Source: Lindgomyces ingoldianus | Lineage: Eukaryota > Ascomycota > Dothideomycetes > Pleosporales > Lindgomycetaceae | DNA: 64,000 nucleotides | Direction: 5' to 3' | Assembly (NCBI RefSeq): GCF_010093535.1 | Contig: NW_022985205.1 | Span: 162,161-226,160, forward strand | Part shown: positions 22,455 to 33,892 of the stretch, in pieces | Layout: each line of letters starts with the position of its first letter | Position numbering within the stretch: the first letter of the stretch is position 1 | The notes under the pieces: model-generated | Database searches by the model: none | Told to the model about the DNA's origin: nothing | The model's input: only the letters and a program-made list of their open reading frames with translations | Program-made: the position numbers and the translations under genes

Positions 22455-24468
22455 ATGCCCGCTGTAATTGAAATCGCGCTAATCACCGAAGTCCTCGTTC
22501 CAAACGTCGATAATTATAAATTTGATGTGAAGACTGAGGGAAAAAGCCAAACAAGATCTACTTCCTTTCGACTCCGTCAAACTCAAGAAAAAATATACTG
22601 TCAACCGAGACAAGCGCCTTGCATGAGATCAGGGCCTTAAGCAGTACATTCTTCTTGATGGTCATCTCTTATATTACCTGGATGATCCTTGGGTTGAGCC
22701 AGGGTTTAAGAGCGTCCCAGTACAGGAGGATGTTGATGTAGTCGTGATTGGCGGTGGCTATGGCGCGCAGGTCGTTGCAGTGAGGCTGATTGAGTCCGGC
22801 GTTACGAAATCAAGATTATTGAAAAGGCTGGCGACTTTGGTGGAACCTGGTAAGCCCTACGGCTCAATGCGACATCGAATCATACATTTATATGCCGCTG
22901 CTTGAGGAAGTTGGATATATGCCAACCGAGAAATACGCTCGTACAAACGAGCTCCTGCACCACTCGTGCATGGTTGGTGAGAAATACGATCTCTACAACC
23001 ATGCACTCTTTCAGACGGAAGTCAAGGCGATTCGCTAGAATGAGGATGACAGAATATGGACCCCAGGCACTTCTCGTGATGATATAATGAGGTCCCGTTT
23101 CGTTATTCCGGCGGCTGGGCTTCTCCATTCACCAAAACTTCATGGCTTGATAGGAATAGAAGACTTCAAGGGCCACAGCATTCATTCCAGTCGCTGGGGC
23201 TTCGATTACACAGGGGGTGATCCCGCAGGTGGACTCACAAAATTAAATGGTAAGAGTATTGGGATTAAGCATTGGTACAGGAGTGACGACTGTACAAATT
23301 ATACCACATCTTAGCGAAGAGGTGAAGCAACTATGCGTTTTCCAGCCGACACCATCATCTATAGACGTACACGGCAAGAGGATGGCAGATCCGGGTTGGG
23401 CGATTAAACTCGACAAAGGCTAGCAGCAGCGTCGTATGGATAACATTGACATTATCGTGAATGGTATCCGATGGGCGCAAAATGCTTCGCTTGCTCGCCC
23501 GTGACATACATGAAATTCAGCGTCAGCGCAGCCTAGACAATGCTGACCCAGAACCAATTCAGAAAGCCATGTGTAGTCCAGCCATGAAGGGTTCCCGCGC
23601 CCTCCTTCCACTTTTCAGATATTGTGAGACTATCGCGACCGTATATTTCCGTTCCGGCACGATGCGTCTATGCAGTGGAAAGCTCGAAGCCTGTCGCGTA
23701 AATGAGGCAATCGATTCCATTTCTTCCCCGTTCGCAACAACACCTTTTTGGTGATGCGGTCTACGCCGTTGCCTCAGTATCGGCGAGCTTGACATTTGGC
23801 CGGTTAAAGGCTTGCAGATACTCCTCGTGAAAGCAGGGCCGCTTACAAAACTGGTTGTACCAAGGCTTCAGCGAGTCTGTAGTTTCTTTGTCTTCAACGA
23901 TACTGTCGACTCGTGCTCGGACTTGTTCCATCTTGTTGAAATCTGAGATTTGACGTTGGGCAGCTAGTTCTACTGGATCCAAGTCAGTGTCTCCATGCTT
24001 CTTTCTCGCTAGCAGTTCGCGGAGAATATCAGTCCATATGTGATTAGCGAGGGTATGAGAAGAGGCGCTCGCACGATTGAATCAACGGATGCAGTGGGGA
24101 AAGAATAGACGAAGAAGATTGTGGAAGGTATGGCATTACGGACGGATTTTTTTGAGGAATGCACGCCAGGTTATTACAACAGTGAGGGGAAGACGTCGAA
24201 ATTCGGCGCAAAGAATGCAACATATGCGGGTGGCAGTCCGGCATTCTTAAAGATGTTGACATATTGGAGAGAGAAAGGTAATTTGGCTGGGCTAGGTGTG
24301 AGATACTTCCCGAAAGTAAAGGATAAGAAGGTTAGGACCAGGAATTTAACGTCACGGTACGATGATTTACAGGAGAAGGAGCAGGCTGAGATATTTGATC
24401 TACTGAAGAGACAGAAGGACAAGATGGCGAAGTTGCTGAGGAAGAGTGCTGAGGCGAAGAGTGTATGA
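22455..24468 (+). pseudogene. Baeyer-Villiger-type flavin monooxygenase, broken by an internal inversion, frameshifts and stops
   Basis: Three segments cover a normal-length Baeyer-Villiger monooxygenase. The N-terminal part is on the plus strand (22455 to about 23460): a leader, then DPWVEPGF, the FAD Rossmann motif VIGGGYGA (about 22742), FGGTW and DIESYIYMPLLEEVGY (about 22868). The middle part is on the minus strand (about 24045 down to 23461): WTDILRELL, ARVDSIVEDKETTDSLK, CKRPCFHEEYLQAFNRP, then NWFWVSIV and VTGEQAKHFAPI. The C-terminal part is on the plus strand again (about 24055-24468): TIESTDAVGKE, FFEECTPGYYNSEGK. So about 590 bp have been flipped inside the gene. In-frame stops (for example just after FGGTW) and frame changes add further damage. 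An NADPH/FAD ketone-oxygenating enzyme was once encoded; it cannot be now. Confidence 0.85.
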
Positions 24469-24597
24469 AGAAATCATGCGGACAATAGAGCGAACTAGGT
24501 GGCTTTTCTTCTTGACTTCCAGGCCAAGTTTCAGATACACGAACTTCTCTACTACTTTATGTCCTAATGTTAATCCTCATATCCTCTCCCTTCAACT

Positions 24598-25206
24598 CTA
24601 TTCAACTAAAACATCTTCCACTGTACTCTCCGGAGTCTTCACATCCAACTCCACCCTTGGCCTTTTAAGCCGCCCCCTTTCCTCTCTCTCAACCTGTTCC
24701 ACCTCCTCTCTCTCCTTCCTCATAACCTCCACCACAGCATCCACTCCCTTCCACGCAACCTCCTCATCCTGCTTCGGCGTCCCCGTACTGCACCCCACAG
24801 CCCCCAACACCCTTCCCTCCTCATCCATAATCGGCACACCCCCCCCAATGGTACAAAACCTTCCACCGTTGCTCCCATTAATTCCGTAAGCTGCACCCCC
24901 TGGCCATACATTCTCGCGGTAGGAAGAGGTTGGGGTCCGGTGTCCCGCTGCTGTGAAGGCTTTGTCTAGAGCAATGGAGATCGAGGTGAGTTTTGCGCCG
25001 TCCATACGCGTGAAGCAGAGAAGATGCAGGGAAGAGTCGACGATGGCGATGTTCATGGGGACAGAGATACGGTGGGCGTGGTGTTCGGCTGCGGAAAGGG
25101 CTATACGGGCACCAGCGAGTGTTAGGGTGGGGATCTGGGTGGCTAAAGAGGGGATTGAGGGCATGGTTGTCTCGGGAGGTTGTTTTGAGGCTGGCTTGTG
25201 CAGCAT
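24598..25206 (-). CDS. GlcG/HbpS-like (DUF336) protein with charged C-terminal tail
   Basis: Single-exon ORF of 202 aa. Residues about 20-160 follow the GlcG/HbpS fold: LTLAGARIALSAAEHHA, NIAIVDSSLHLLCFTRMDGA, SISIALDKAFTAAG, a glycine-rich GGVPIMDEEGRVLGAVGCSTG block and a late helix. The last 45 residues are a charged extension (EREEVEQVEREERGR...) not usual for the family. The start could be 25206 or the second Met at 25164, which begins nearer to the domain. Bacterial relatives bind haem or sit in glycolate/diol utilisation loci; the fungal role is not known. It is convergent with the broken monooxygenase and appears intact. Confidence 0.75.
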   Translation of the reverse strand: MLHKPASKQPPETTMPSIPSLATQIPTLTLAGARIALSAAEHHAHRISVPMNIAIVDSSLHLLCFTRMDGAKLTSISIALDKAFTAAGHRTPTSSYRENVWPGGAAYGINGSNGGRFCTIGGGVPIMDEEGRVLGAVGCSTGTPKQDEEVAWKGVDAVVEVMRKEREEVEQVEREERGRLKRPRVELDVKTPESTVEDVLVE

Positions 25207-26053
25207 AGAGAGAAATGAGCTTTCGGAGATGGCAAGTCCCTTTTCTTGACAAAGGGGGCAGAAGTGTTATAATGCGAGAAGTAGAAGATACGATGCTGAT
25301 AAATTGTAAATGTTCCCCGCAATACTTTCCATCTGATAATAATTTTCGACCATATTGCATTTGTATATTCTCCACATGCCCCCAAACACACTCCTTTCCT
25401 TCAAAGACATCACCGTGCTAATGCTGAATGTGCCCTAGGTTAGTTTCGTCAGATGCCTGAAATATCCGTTGGTCGCGCCCCACAATTGGAGGGGCAGGGT
25501 TAGCATACCCGATTGGGAATTGTGATACAGCAACTTGGTGTTTTGCGAGCGAACAAGTGTCGCCTTTCTAGATATGGTTGTAATTGAAATGAGGGCTTGA
25601 GGTAGTGCTGGTGAGTTTACCTCAATTGGTGAAGAGATTCCCGAAAGGGGCCTGGGTTTACCGGGAGTATCCAGGGTGTGAGCTTTGGTGAAGAGCCACG
25701 GCGGCGCCCTGAGACAGAAAGGCTTGACACTTGAAGGATCGGTATGTGTACACACGCCCTGGGACGTGGAGAAAGACGCAGGAAGGTATCGAGGAACCAA
25801 GTCCAGGCGTCCAGGAGAATCCCGTGACTCTCCTTCCTTATCCGGTTAGCACCCATCGGAATTTCTCGCTTCTTCGCGCTGGTTGTGGTCACTACGCTTC
25901 CAAGGCTCACTCTCCACCACCCGTTTCATCGAATTCATCGAAATGTATTTGGAAAAGGTATAATTTCTCGGCCTCTATGGAATTATGCATGCCATCTTCC
26001 CCTTAAACGTCAAACGCCTTGACAGGAGCGGTGGACTTGGCAAATTCTGCCTT
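25207..26053. other. No intact gene; possible coding relic on the minus strand
   Basis: Overlapping minus-strand ORFs at 25435-25800 and 25617-25910 look like frame-shifted remains of one coding region (for example APPWLFTKAHTLDTPGK). I could not assign a family with confidence. Confidence 0.3.
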
Positions 26054-27147
26054 CTAAGCGTCCATCCGACCGGTATTATCCCCATCACCTTCTCCGTACT
26101 GTCTTTGAACGAGTTTCTCAATCTCAGCAATGGTGTCCCCCAGTGATGGAGATTCTTTCAGGATGCTTGTGAAAGCCCTGTTTCCAGCATCGTAACAGAT
26201 ATCCATATCATCACCTTTCATCCTTGCCATGCAACTACATGCGCTCCATGGCATCTCGCACGCAGAGAAATTTCAGTCGTAATCTTTCCTCTAATTGGCC
26301 GCTAGTAGGGGCTGCCTTCGGTCGTGATAACGAGGTCGCATCGATCCTTGAAAGCCCGGTCGAGGTCCAAGCAATCGCTGACGGCTTCGCTCCAAGGACG
26401 CAGGTTGGCGCCAAGAAGTATCAACCCAGCTTCAAATCTTATGGACGTTCAACAGCTTTTAATTTCATAATGAGTCTCAACAATTTTCCCCCCTATAGTC
26501 AGGGTGGCACTAGGATTATGTACTTGATGTGTTTCGTTGACGAAGAGTGAGACGAAAATGCTTCTCTTGGCTCCCTTTATGCTACCGCTATGCCCAAATA
26601 ACCTTATTCCACCTTAGGCCTGGAGATTACCGGTTGCTACGTCAAGATCATTGGGCATGTATAATTGTGGACGAATGCCTCGATGTTTCACACCATTGTC
26701 ATCACCAATCGCATTCACTTATTACCCTTTTCTCTTAGAGCACATCGCCAATCATCAACAAGGAATGGGGATCTTACCAGCTTCAACAACTTTCCTTCGA
26801 ATCTTTAGACAACAAACCCACTCAACTGGTCGTGGAAGGGGAAACGGGTTATCGCCATACCATTCATTATGTTCACACTCATCTCGTTTTTCTCATCGAC
26901 AATAACCACTCCTGCACTCGAGGACATCAGTAACCAATGCAACATTGCCTGAGGCATCATGTAGCGGCTCATTTGTCAATGTTCCTTCTAGGCTGTGCAC
27001 TCGGACCCCTTGTAATGGCATCATTGTCCGAGATCTATAGAGAGCGATGGTCTCGAAGGCCCGTTTAATGTATCTCATTTTAACCCCAGCGTGAGACTTC
27101 GCGCGGGGCAGGCACCAAATTCTTGTCTTCCGTTTCCTAAGCAGCAT
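26054..27147 (-). pseudogene. Glycerate kinase-like gene, decayed
   Basis: Pieces in different minus-strand frames line up in order with the glycerate kinase (GlxK/GarK-type) family. The N-terminal part (27147 to about 26950) has YIKRAFETI and a VRVHSLEGTLTNEPLH block. The C-terminal part (about 26500 to 26054) has GANLRPWSEAVSDCLDLDRAF, then CDLVITTEGS, GKITTEISLRARCHGAHVVA, and GDDMDICYDAGNRAFTSIL. Stops and frameshifts separate them, and the middle (26560-26900) is barely readable. Family members phosphorylate glycerate; no active enzyme can be made here. Confidence 0.6.
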
Positions 27148-27199
27148 CGGTGGACGCTCGCCTCAGGGGGTTGGTATATCCTACAAGGAAATCTCTACA

Positions 27200-27640
27200 T
27201 GTCTTCAATCATGAATGCTACTGATGGCTTCAATAGTTGTGCAATGGGGCTCTCACCTCCACCTGGTAAAGTTAGAAGAATGGGGCACAGTCTAAATTAT
27301 CTACAACATGTTGACTTTCATCAGGTCGTGTATCGCACCAATATGCGGAGCCTCTATCTCCGAGAATATCACACCGCGCTGGATCTTCTGGTTTAGTTCG
27401 ATATTTGACGTCTTCGTTCAAATCCTAGCCCTCATTATCCTTAGCGAGATCTTCGCACAGACGACCTCAGCCAGAAAAGCAGAAAGTTAAGAAAACAGAC
27501 CAGAGTGGATCAATGCCGAGGACAACACGGATGAAGGGTGGCAACATTTTGAAGAGAACATTGATTCTACTGCTCATTATTATGTATACTCGTCCTACCG
27601 TCCAAGCACCACTAGTCGATTATGCTTATCTATACGGCAA
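27200..27640 (+). pseudogene. MFS transporter fragment
   Basis: The plus-strand frame at about 27308-27490 reads IAPICGASISENITPRWIFW followed by a hydrophobic segment and SEIFAQTTSARKAES. This matches the transmembrane-6 region and central loop of fungal DHA1-type drug transporters. The following bases give a frame-shifted start of the second half (TRPTVQAPLVDYAYLYGK) up to about 27630. Neither the N- nor the C-terminal half is intact. Confidence 0.6.
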
Positions 27641-27648
27641 AAGGTCTC

Positions 27649-28263
27649 TCATCCTGTCCACCAGCTCTCCCCTAATATCGGTTGCTTAGTCCTCCTCATC
27701 AGCCTCATTATTAACCTTTGGTGATCTCTGTCTTTTCCAGTTGATATATACTCATCCAAGTATTGTTGATAGATTTCTCTGCCGATGCACAAATCTGTCA
27801 CACCTGCGGAGAAGTCTAGTTCAGGCCGAGTATATGTAAACCCCGATACATTTAGCTTGCAGTAGTAAACGCTGACTTTGCATTGGCTAGTCCTCGGGAA
27901 AAAAGTGTACGTTTTTGCTGCGAACTCCCCCATGAATCAAACACTTCATCTTGATTTCTTCCCTTCTCTTCGCTTTCAGATCCACCCACTCCCTCAGGGT
28001 ATCCTTGACCCTCTTTTCATCATGGAACGGCCACCGAAGGATATTTCCTAGAGATATCCTCGCTAGAGGGTGCAGAATCGGTGTTTGAGAGTTAGTGTCG
28101 GTTCACCACACAGTGCACCGAGCAACGAGGGACACAAAGCCTGATCAGGCGGTCTGCCCTTAGACTGCTTGCCGGAGTCAGTATCTTGTAAGCGGCACCT
28201 TTTCTCAAGCCGGTCGTGTGCTTCCTCCAGTATGGAGGCAATTTGGCAGGAATATTTACTCAC
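27649..28263 (-). pseudogene. Unidentified coding relic
   Basis: Two ORFs (27649-27933 and 28063-28263) on the minus strand with protein-like composition (for example VTDLCIGREIYQQYLDEY) in different frames. I do not recognise the family, and no start, signal or membrane segment can be defined. Confidence 0.25.
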
Positions 28264-29074
28264 GAAGCCAGTCCCTCAAAATCTGAGCCCTGGAGACCGG
28301 GTTCCTGAGCCTACCGGGGAAGAAAGTGAGCGTTTCCATATGCTACGGTGGAAATTTTTGATGGGCAGGCCCTCAAATCACGTGCGTATAAGAAAAGGAA
28401 GAACAGCGAATGTGTCTCGAATCCTGTAACCTGAAATATCGGCGGGCGGTGATTAGGCTGCTTGAGCGAGAGGAAGGTTATCGCTACTGGAAGTTATTTG
28501 GTTACTTCTATTGGAGAGTAAATTTCTGGGCACAGGGCGACAATAAAGGACAAATTGTCATTCATAGAATGAATGATCCTTGGTTACGCGCTTCAGCTAT
28601 TCTGCATCCCGGTCTCCAGAACACGAATCATAGTGGAGCGAAGGTCGAGGAAATGGATCCTTCAAAATTGGGGGCTGGAATATCGCACTTTATCGGGGAT
28701 CTTAACGTAACGGTACTGAGCAGTCGCCCACCTTAACAATCGAATGATTATGTATTTTTGTTATAACTCGCTGCTGTACCAGAGCTGGACGCAACGTGCA
28801 AAGCGAAGCCTTCTTCACCCTGGGAGAAGTTGTCCTGTTAAGACTCTTTGGGGCTCATTCCCACGCGCCGCACTCATGGAATTGTTGGTACCCGGAAACC
28901 AGGAAGAAGCTGTGTAACCACAAAGTTGTACGACACTGTTTAACGATCCCTCCCCGACTCTAATTTGACTTCAGGGTTTTGCCGGTTGTGTCACAATGCC
29001 GATCGCTAAAGTGGCACTCGCCGGAGCAGAGCTAACACGACTACTCAAGAGCGGATTTTAGGTGCTGCAACGCC
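28264..29074. other. No supported gene
   Basis: A 108-codon plus-strand ORF at 28410-28736 and its predecessor at 28169-28429 show no motif. I see nothing else in the interval before the MFS transporter stop codon. Confidence 0.35.
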
Positions 29075-31057
29075 TCAAACCATGACCTGATTTCTTTTCC
29101 ACATCAGCGCACTGGCTGGGATCTGCGCCGCTGCAAATCCAATCAAGATCTTGAATTGTAGGTCGTACCCACGACTAAATATCTTCGTCAACTCCATTCT
29201 AATATCTGCCGGGACGAATTTTATCGCTTCTGTGGATTTTAGAATTACGTCGACTTCTTGTGGCGAAAGGATATGCAGGAAGCGGGCGCGAATGAAGTCG
29301 TTGAAGACACTAGAGGCAATGGCGAGACAAAGGGCGCCACCCAGTGTGCGGAACTGGACCATTGATGACATTGCGACAGCTTCACGAAGCGAAAGTGTTA
29401 GTTGAAACGTAGAAGGAAGTGCGAACATTGAAAGAATGTGACAGGACATACACTTATCTCTTTCCTCAACCGTGAAAGGCGCCATAACAACCAAGCAAGC
29501 CAGGTTAATTCCAACACCCACGCCTGCAACAAACTGGTATCCATACTGCCCATGAAAGGTGGTTGAGGAATCGGGTAGAGTTGAAAGCAGCGCAAACCCG
29601 ATAATTTGCAAAGCTGAGCCAACAAAGCAGAGATAAACGGGTGGTACTTTGCATTTCTTGCATATCGCTGGTGAGAGAGCAGATCCGAAGGGTGATGCTA
29701 TGGCGAAGGGAAGGAGGCGTATACCAGCGTCTAGAGAGGAGAGGCCGTTGACAGCTTGGAAGCGCTGCGGGATTTGGATTACGCAGACGGTGAAGGGACC
29801 ACCTGTTAGGATCATACTCCTGTACGTCGGTGTCAGCTTGAGAGACGAACCGAGCCTAAGGCGGCCGAAATAGACTTACAGGATCATTCCAATCCGTACA
29901 CGTGATTGCAGAAATCGCCAAGGGAAAATAGGCTCCATGATGCCGCTAGCAAGAGTAACCCGACGCTCCCATACGATGAACACAACCCAGATGAGAATTG
30001 AAACGACTAGGAAAGAAATGATGAGAGCTGAGTCCCAGTTCCGGCCTCGAGCAGCTTCTTCGAAAGCAGCGACTAGCAAAATGGAGGCCGCGAGGAGAAG
30101 AGTAGTCCCTGCGAAGTCGATACGCTTAAAGTTATTCTTAGAAAGCAGTTTCGTCTTAGTGGAAACGTTTTTTGAGGCAGATGTAGCAATATGATGTGGA
30201 AAGCCGTTTGGAACCGTGAGAATCAAGGCTAGTACTGCTACGATTCCAACAGGTACGCTATAAGAAATGGTCAGATCCGCCGTACGTCACTCACGCCTAG
30301 AGGGCATACTTGATTAGAAAGATCCATCTCCAAGTCGTCCCATTCGTAATTGCACCTCCAAGTAGAGGTCCCAGCAAGAGTGCAATAGCAAGGACTCCAG
30401 AAACTAGACTTGTGTAGGTAGCAAACTTGGCCGGAGGTACTAACTCGAAGAATATCACCACGGTTAACGAATATGTCCCTGCGCCTGCTAGACCTTGGAA
30501 TGCCCGGAAAACAATACTGCACGTAAATGAGTTTCACTTCGGAGGGATTGTGCACCGAGGAAATGGCTCACAGCTGCTCCGTGGTCTGAGCTGCGCCGCA
30601 TGCGCCAGAGAAGATGACGAAGAGAAGAATCGAAGACAGGATAAAGAGTTTGCGACCGAAGATGTCACTGAGTTTCGCCCATATTATGAGAAAACCTGTA
30701 CACATTATCAACGAATCTCCGACTGTTACGAAAGATTTGTTTGATTACCTGTATATGTGAGCATATAAGAGTTGATAATCCAACTGCTTTGCTCAAAGCT
30801 TTTCAAGCTGTTTGAAATTGCGACGAGCGAAGTCGCAACAATAGATACTTCCAAACTCGCGAGGAATATACTGAGGCAAAGACTACGTTCTCGATTAGCA
30901 GTTGAGCCTGAGGGAATTGATAGAAATGGGAGTCGAACGCGATCGTAATCACATGAAGTCGCCAACCCAGAATATAAGGTGTGGACACAACATCAACATC
31001 TTCAGAAGCAACAGTCTCCGGAGCAGGACTTTCAACCTTCGATTCCTCCATCTTCAT
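29075..31057 (-). CDS. MFS transporter, 14-TM drug:H+ antiporter type (DHA2)
   Basis: Predicted plasma-membrane exporter of the major facilitator superfamily. Seven exons (31057-30939, 30882-30749, 30695-30572, 30516-30310, 30257-29880, 29819-29452, 29379-29075) with introns of 52-72 bp join in frame to 544 aa. Landmarks: an acidic N-terminus (MKMEESKVES), a first transmembrane segment with FLASLEVSIVATSLVAIS, the loop 2-3 motif WAKLSDIFGRK, QGLAGAGTYSLTVVIFFELV, LGPLLGGAITNGTTWRWIF and a late FRTLGGALCLAIASSVFND block. Alternative starts are 31051 or 31198; I prefer 31057 since upstream residues are low-complexity. No stop or frameshift was seen. It lies at the edge of the polyketide locus and could export its product; that link is inference. 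Confidence 0.85.
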
Positions 31058-32045
31058 CGCTGAAGCAAGAAACCGTGAATACCAGATCTGGACGAGAATG
31101 TGGGAAGAAAGCTTCGACGTTAGATCGTGGGCGTTTGTGGCTGCAGCGTGCACTGGTCGGGCAGCGGCGGCGGAGTGACCACAGGTCAAAGGATCCACTT
31201 TCTTCCAAGAGCGCGAAATGGGCTGAGCAAAATACGGGATGACCCATGCCTCTGTCGAAATGAAACATCGATGTCATGGGAGAGTGTCCATTTGAGAAGG
31301 TGCGGTGCAGCGCCTCCAATGTGAATGTGTCCAGGTGCAATTGCTTGCTGCCAATGAGACTTGAAGGATTCCAGACATGCGGACATGGGTTTCTGCATGG
31401 GATGGGCGCTGTGGTTGAACACCCGCGCAAGGCACGACAAGGATCCCTCCCTGTGCCCCTGACCCTCTTGACCAACCAATTAATTAATTACCATCCATGC
31501 ATCTGATCTGATAAACATGCACTGCGGCCGCACCACGCTCTCACGTCAGAACGGGCCATGGCACGCCTTAAAAGAAGGATTTTATCTGCATCGGCCTTCA
31601 CTGTGGGTATTCTCGTTGCAATATAATCTCGGGGATTAAGAACTTAGGTTGTTCCTAGAAGAAGGAAATGCGTCCTGGGATGTGCAGCTAGCTTTTGCAA
31701 TGCACAGCCATGGACCCACGATCAGCAGAGCACGGCGCGTTGCTCGTCTCACACAGATGTCTGAGTGTGTGGGGAATGTGGGTGAACGGATGGGTGCTGA
31801 GTGTTCGATCGCAAAATTTTTTAAATTTTTTTTGGGCTGAAGGAGTCGAGTTGCAATTGAGACTTTATAATTTGGCATTTGGCATTGTATGTTGGATTAC
31901 AAGGTGGAAAAAATATGCAGAATTGAAATCGTTGCATTGAACACAGCTTATCTGTAGACTCCAGATTCTGCAAGATTGAAGGACTAAAGCATTCATTCAT
32001 TGAGCGCGACAATTTTGACAGCATCCCTAAACAAGACGCAGATTT
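31058..32045. other. Intergenic, no supported gene
   Basis: This is the 5' region of the MFS gene and the 3' region of the membrane protein gene. ORFs at 31032-31506 on both strands overlap each other and lack motifs. An ATTAATTAATTA stretch occurs near 31481. Confidence 0.4.
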
Positions 32046-33398
32046 CTAAGACCTCTCACTACCATCTCGTGAAGAAGACGACTTTAATTGATAGCTCCCA
32101 GTCTCAAACGTCAAATCCGTCTGTGACAGCGTCTGACCAATGATGACAGTATTGACGGTTTTACCACCACCTCCATGCGCACTCTTCTCGGAATGCGAAT
32201 GCCATGTTGGGAGAGTCGGATTTGTTTTGTTTGAACTGAAAGGATTGCTAAAACTGGAGAAGACTGAGGGTAACTTCCAGCCCTTTGCTTGGACTAGCTT
32301 TGGGAGGGATAGAGTGCATGCTACAATGATGCCTAATGCAATTTCGGCATATGACCACAGGCCCATCCACGCGATGTGGTAAGAGACATCAGAGGTATCA
32401 GGTTTGTGAACGATAGCCAAGGTTTCGACGATTCGCATTGCTGAGGCGATGCATGCCCTTTCAGTATGTTAGCAAGGAATCAGCGTATATGGAGGCGAAC
32501 TTACAAGAGACCCGTAGCAAAGAGAAAGCTGATAGCAACCTTCTTCCTTAGAGGAATGCTAAGTTGCCAAACAGATCGTACCGGCAACAGCAAGATCGCA
32601 ACATCGGAAATGATATTGAAGTAGCCGGTCGCAAGAACCACCGCGTTGTAGTTCATACAGTGGCCTTCCTGACGCAGTTTATTCCAGATCTTCTCTCGAG
32701 GATTACAGGCGAAGATTGTGATGAAAGTGTCAATCGTATAGAATGTGAAGCTGGTTGAGATTATGATCCAAGAACCCCAAAACATGAAAGGGTTCACGGT
32801 TCGGTTCGGTGCAAGCATGCGGAGATATTGGACTAGGATGGACATTTTGACGACAAATATAGTCGGACCATAGAGGATCTCAGCATAGTTCATCCACTGC
32901 TTATGGTCAGTCTACCGGATATGAGAAAATGGAAGGTATCCGTGCCTTTAGGAGTTCGAATAGGTCCTTGACCTTGATGTGCCATTGATGCACACCAGCG
33001 CCATGGTTGAGAGTGGGTCTTCCGATACCAACCTCGGCAGCGAGAAGAGCCTAGAAGATGGTGGTGAGTTGACATGGCGAAGACATGTTACAGTTTTGAG
33101 GGTTTCTCTTACAAATGATAGTAGAATCAGATCTGAAATGTGGTGAGCTAGCATCGAGAGCACTATGAAGGGGATACTGACAATCCGACAAGTCTAATTT
33201 GTGGACAACGCGTAACTTCGTGTATAATCGAAGGATAATAAAGATGCCAGAGAAGGCGGTACACAACGACACACAGACGTAATACCATAATTGATCACGG
33301 GAGTGGACTGTAGGTTGCCAAGTCCCGTCGGAACCACCCGGATAAGGAAGGGCAGGGCCTTCGAGGAGTGCTGCTACCAGGGCAGGATTCAGTTTCAT
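32046..33398 (-). CDS. Seven-transmembrane fungal rhodopsin-domain integral membrane protein
   Basis: Five exons (33398-33182, 33132-33113, 33050-32946, 32896-32505, 32457-32046) join in frame to 381 aa. Seven hydrophobic segments can be seen, including one at WYYVCVSLCTAFSGIFIIL, one at LVQYLR, one at SWIIISTSFTFYTIDTFI, one at FNIISDVAILLLPV and one at GLWSYAEIALGIIVACTLSL. The short IFACNPREKIWNK loop with cysteine and the LLLPVRSVWQL turn are typical of the large fungal rhodopsin-domain (PTH11-related) family. Function is unknown; some relatives are proposed receptors. Oddities: a 20-bp exon (33113-33132), and an intron at 32897-32945 that uses a GC donor (AAG|GCACGG...CAG). The C-terminal 90 residues are Ser-rich and cytosolic-looking. 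Confidence 0.8.
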
Positions 33399-33892
33399 AA
33401 TGAATAGAGGAGAAGAGAGTGTTCAATCGTAGGTGTCTCGAATATCGCAGGTGTTGAGAGAACAGACTCGAGTTTGATCTGATGTATCCCTTGTGGGCTG
33501 CTGACCATTGAAAAGAATAATGAAAACAGCTTCCTCCCAGGCTCATAGTCAAGGTTCATCATAGATGAAACGAATGAATATCTTGAACCCCGATGCACTC
33601 ATTCCCCATCCGTGTGGCGGTGCCCTGGTCTCGGGGTTTGAGAAGGATGGAACGCACGAGGCTAGCTGCAGGTCAATATGCGCGCCGCACTTTCTGGAAG
33701 GGTTCGGCCTCTCCCTCCCGTGTGACCTCTAATTGGCTGGTATACAACCCTGTCGCCAGGCGGCAACGTTCAAACGACCCAGCGGTTAGGCCCCTACTGT
33801 CTGATTTCAACGTCGTTATTTTCGATTCTACACTCGTATCTTTCTCTTCTACACCTTCCCCCCATTCTTTTTGATTCCTCAAGACGACGAAT
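33399..33892. other. Divergent promoter region
   Basis: 494 bp between the starts of the membrane protein gene (minus) and the monooxygenase gene (plus). A bidirectional promoter is possible. A CT-rich tract (about 33820-33870) precedes the plus-strand ATG. No binding site was recognised with confidence. Confidence 0.5.

Noticed and set aside
25435..25910. Possible fumarylacetoacetate hydrolase-like remnant
   Set aside because: Only a short stretch (FTKAHTLDT and NTKLLYHN) resembles the family; too weak to name.
26224..26550. 108-codon plus-strand ORF
   Set aside because: Antisense to the glycerate kinase remnant, whose family motifs are on the minus strand.
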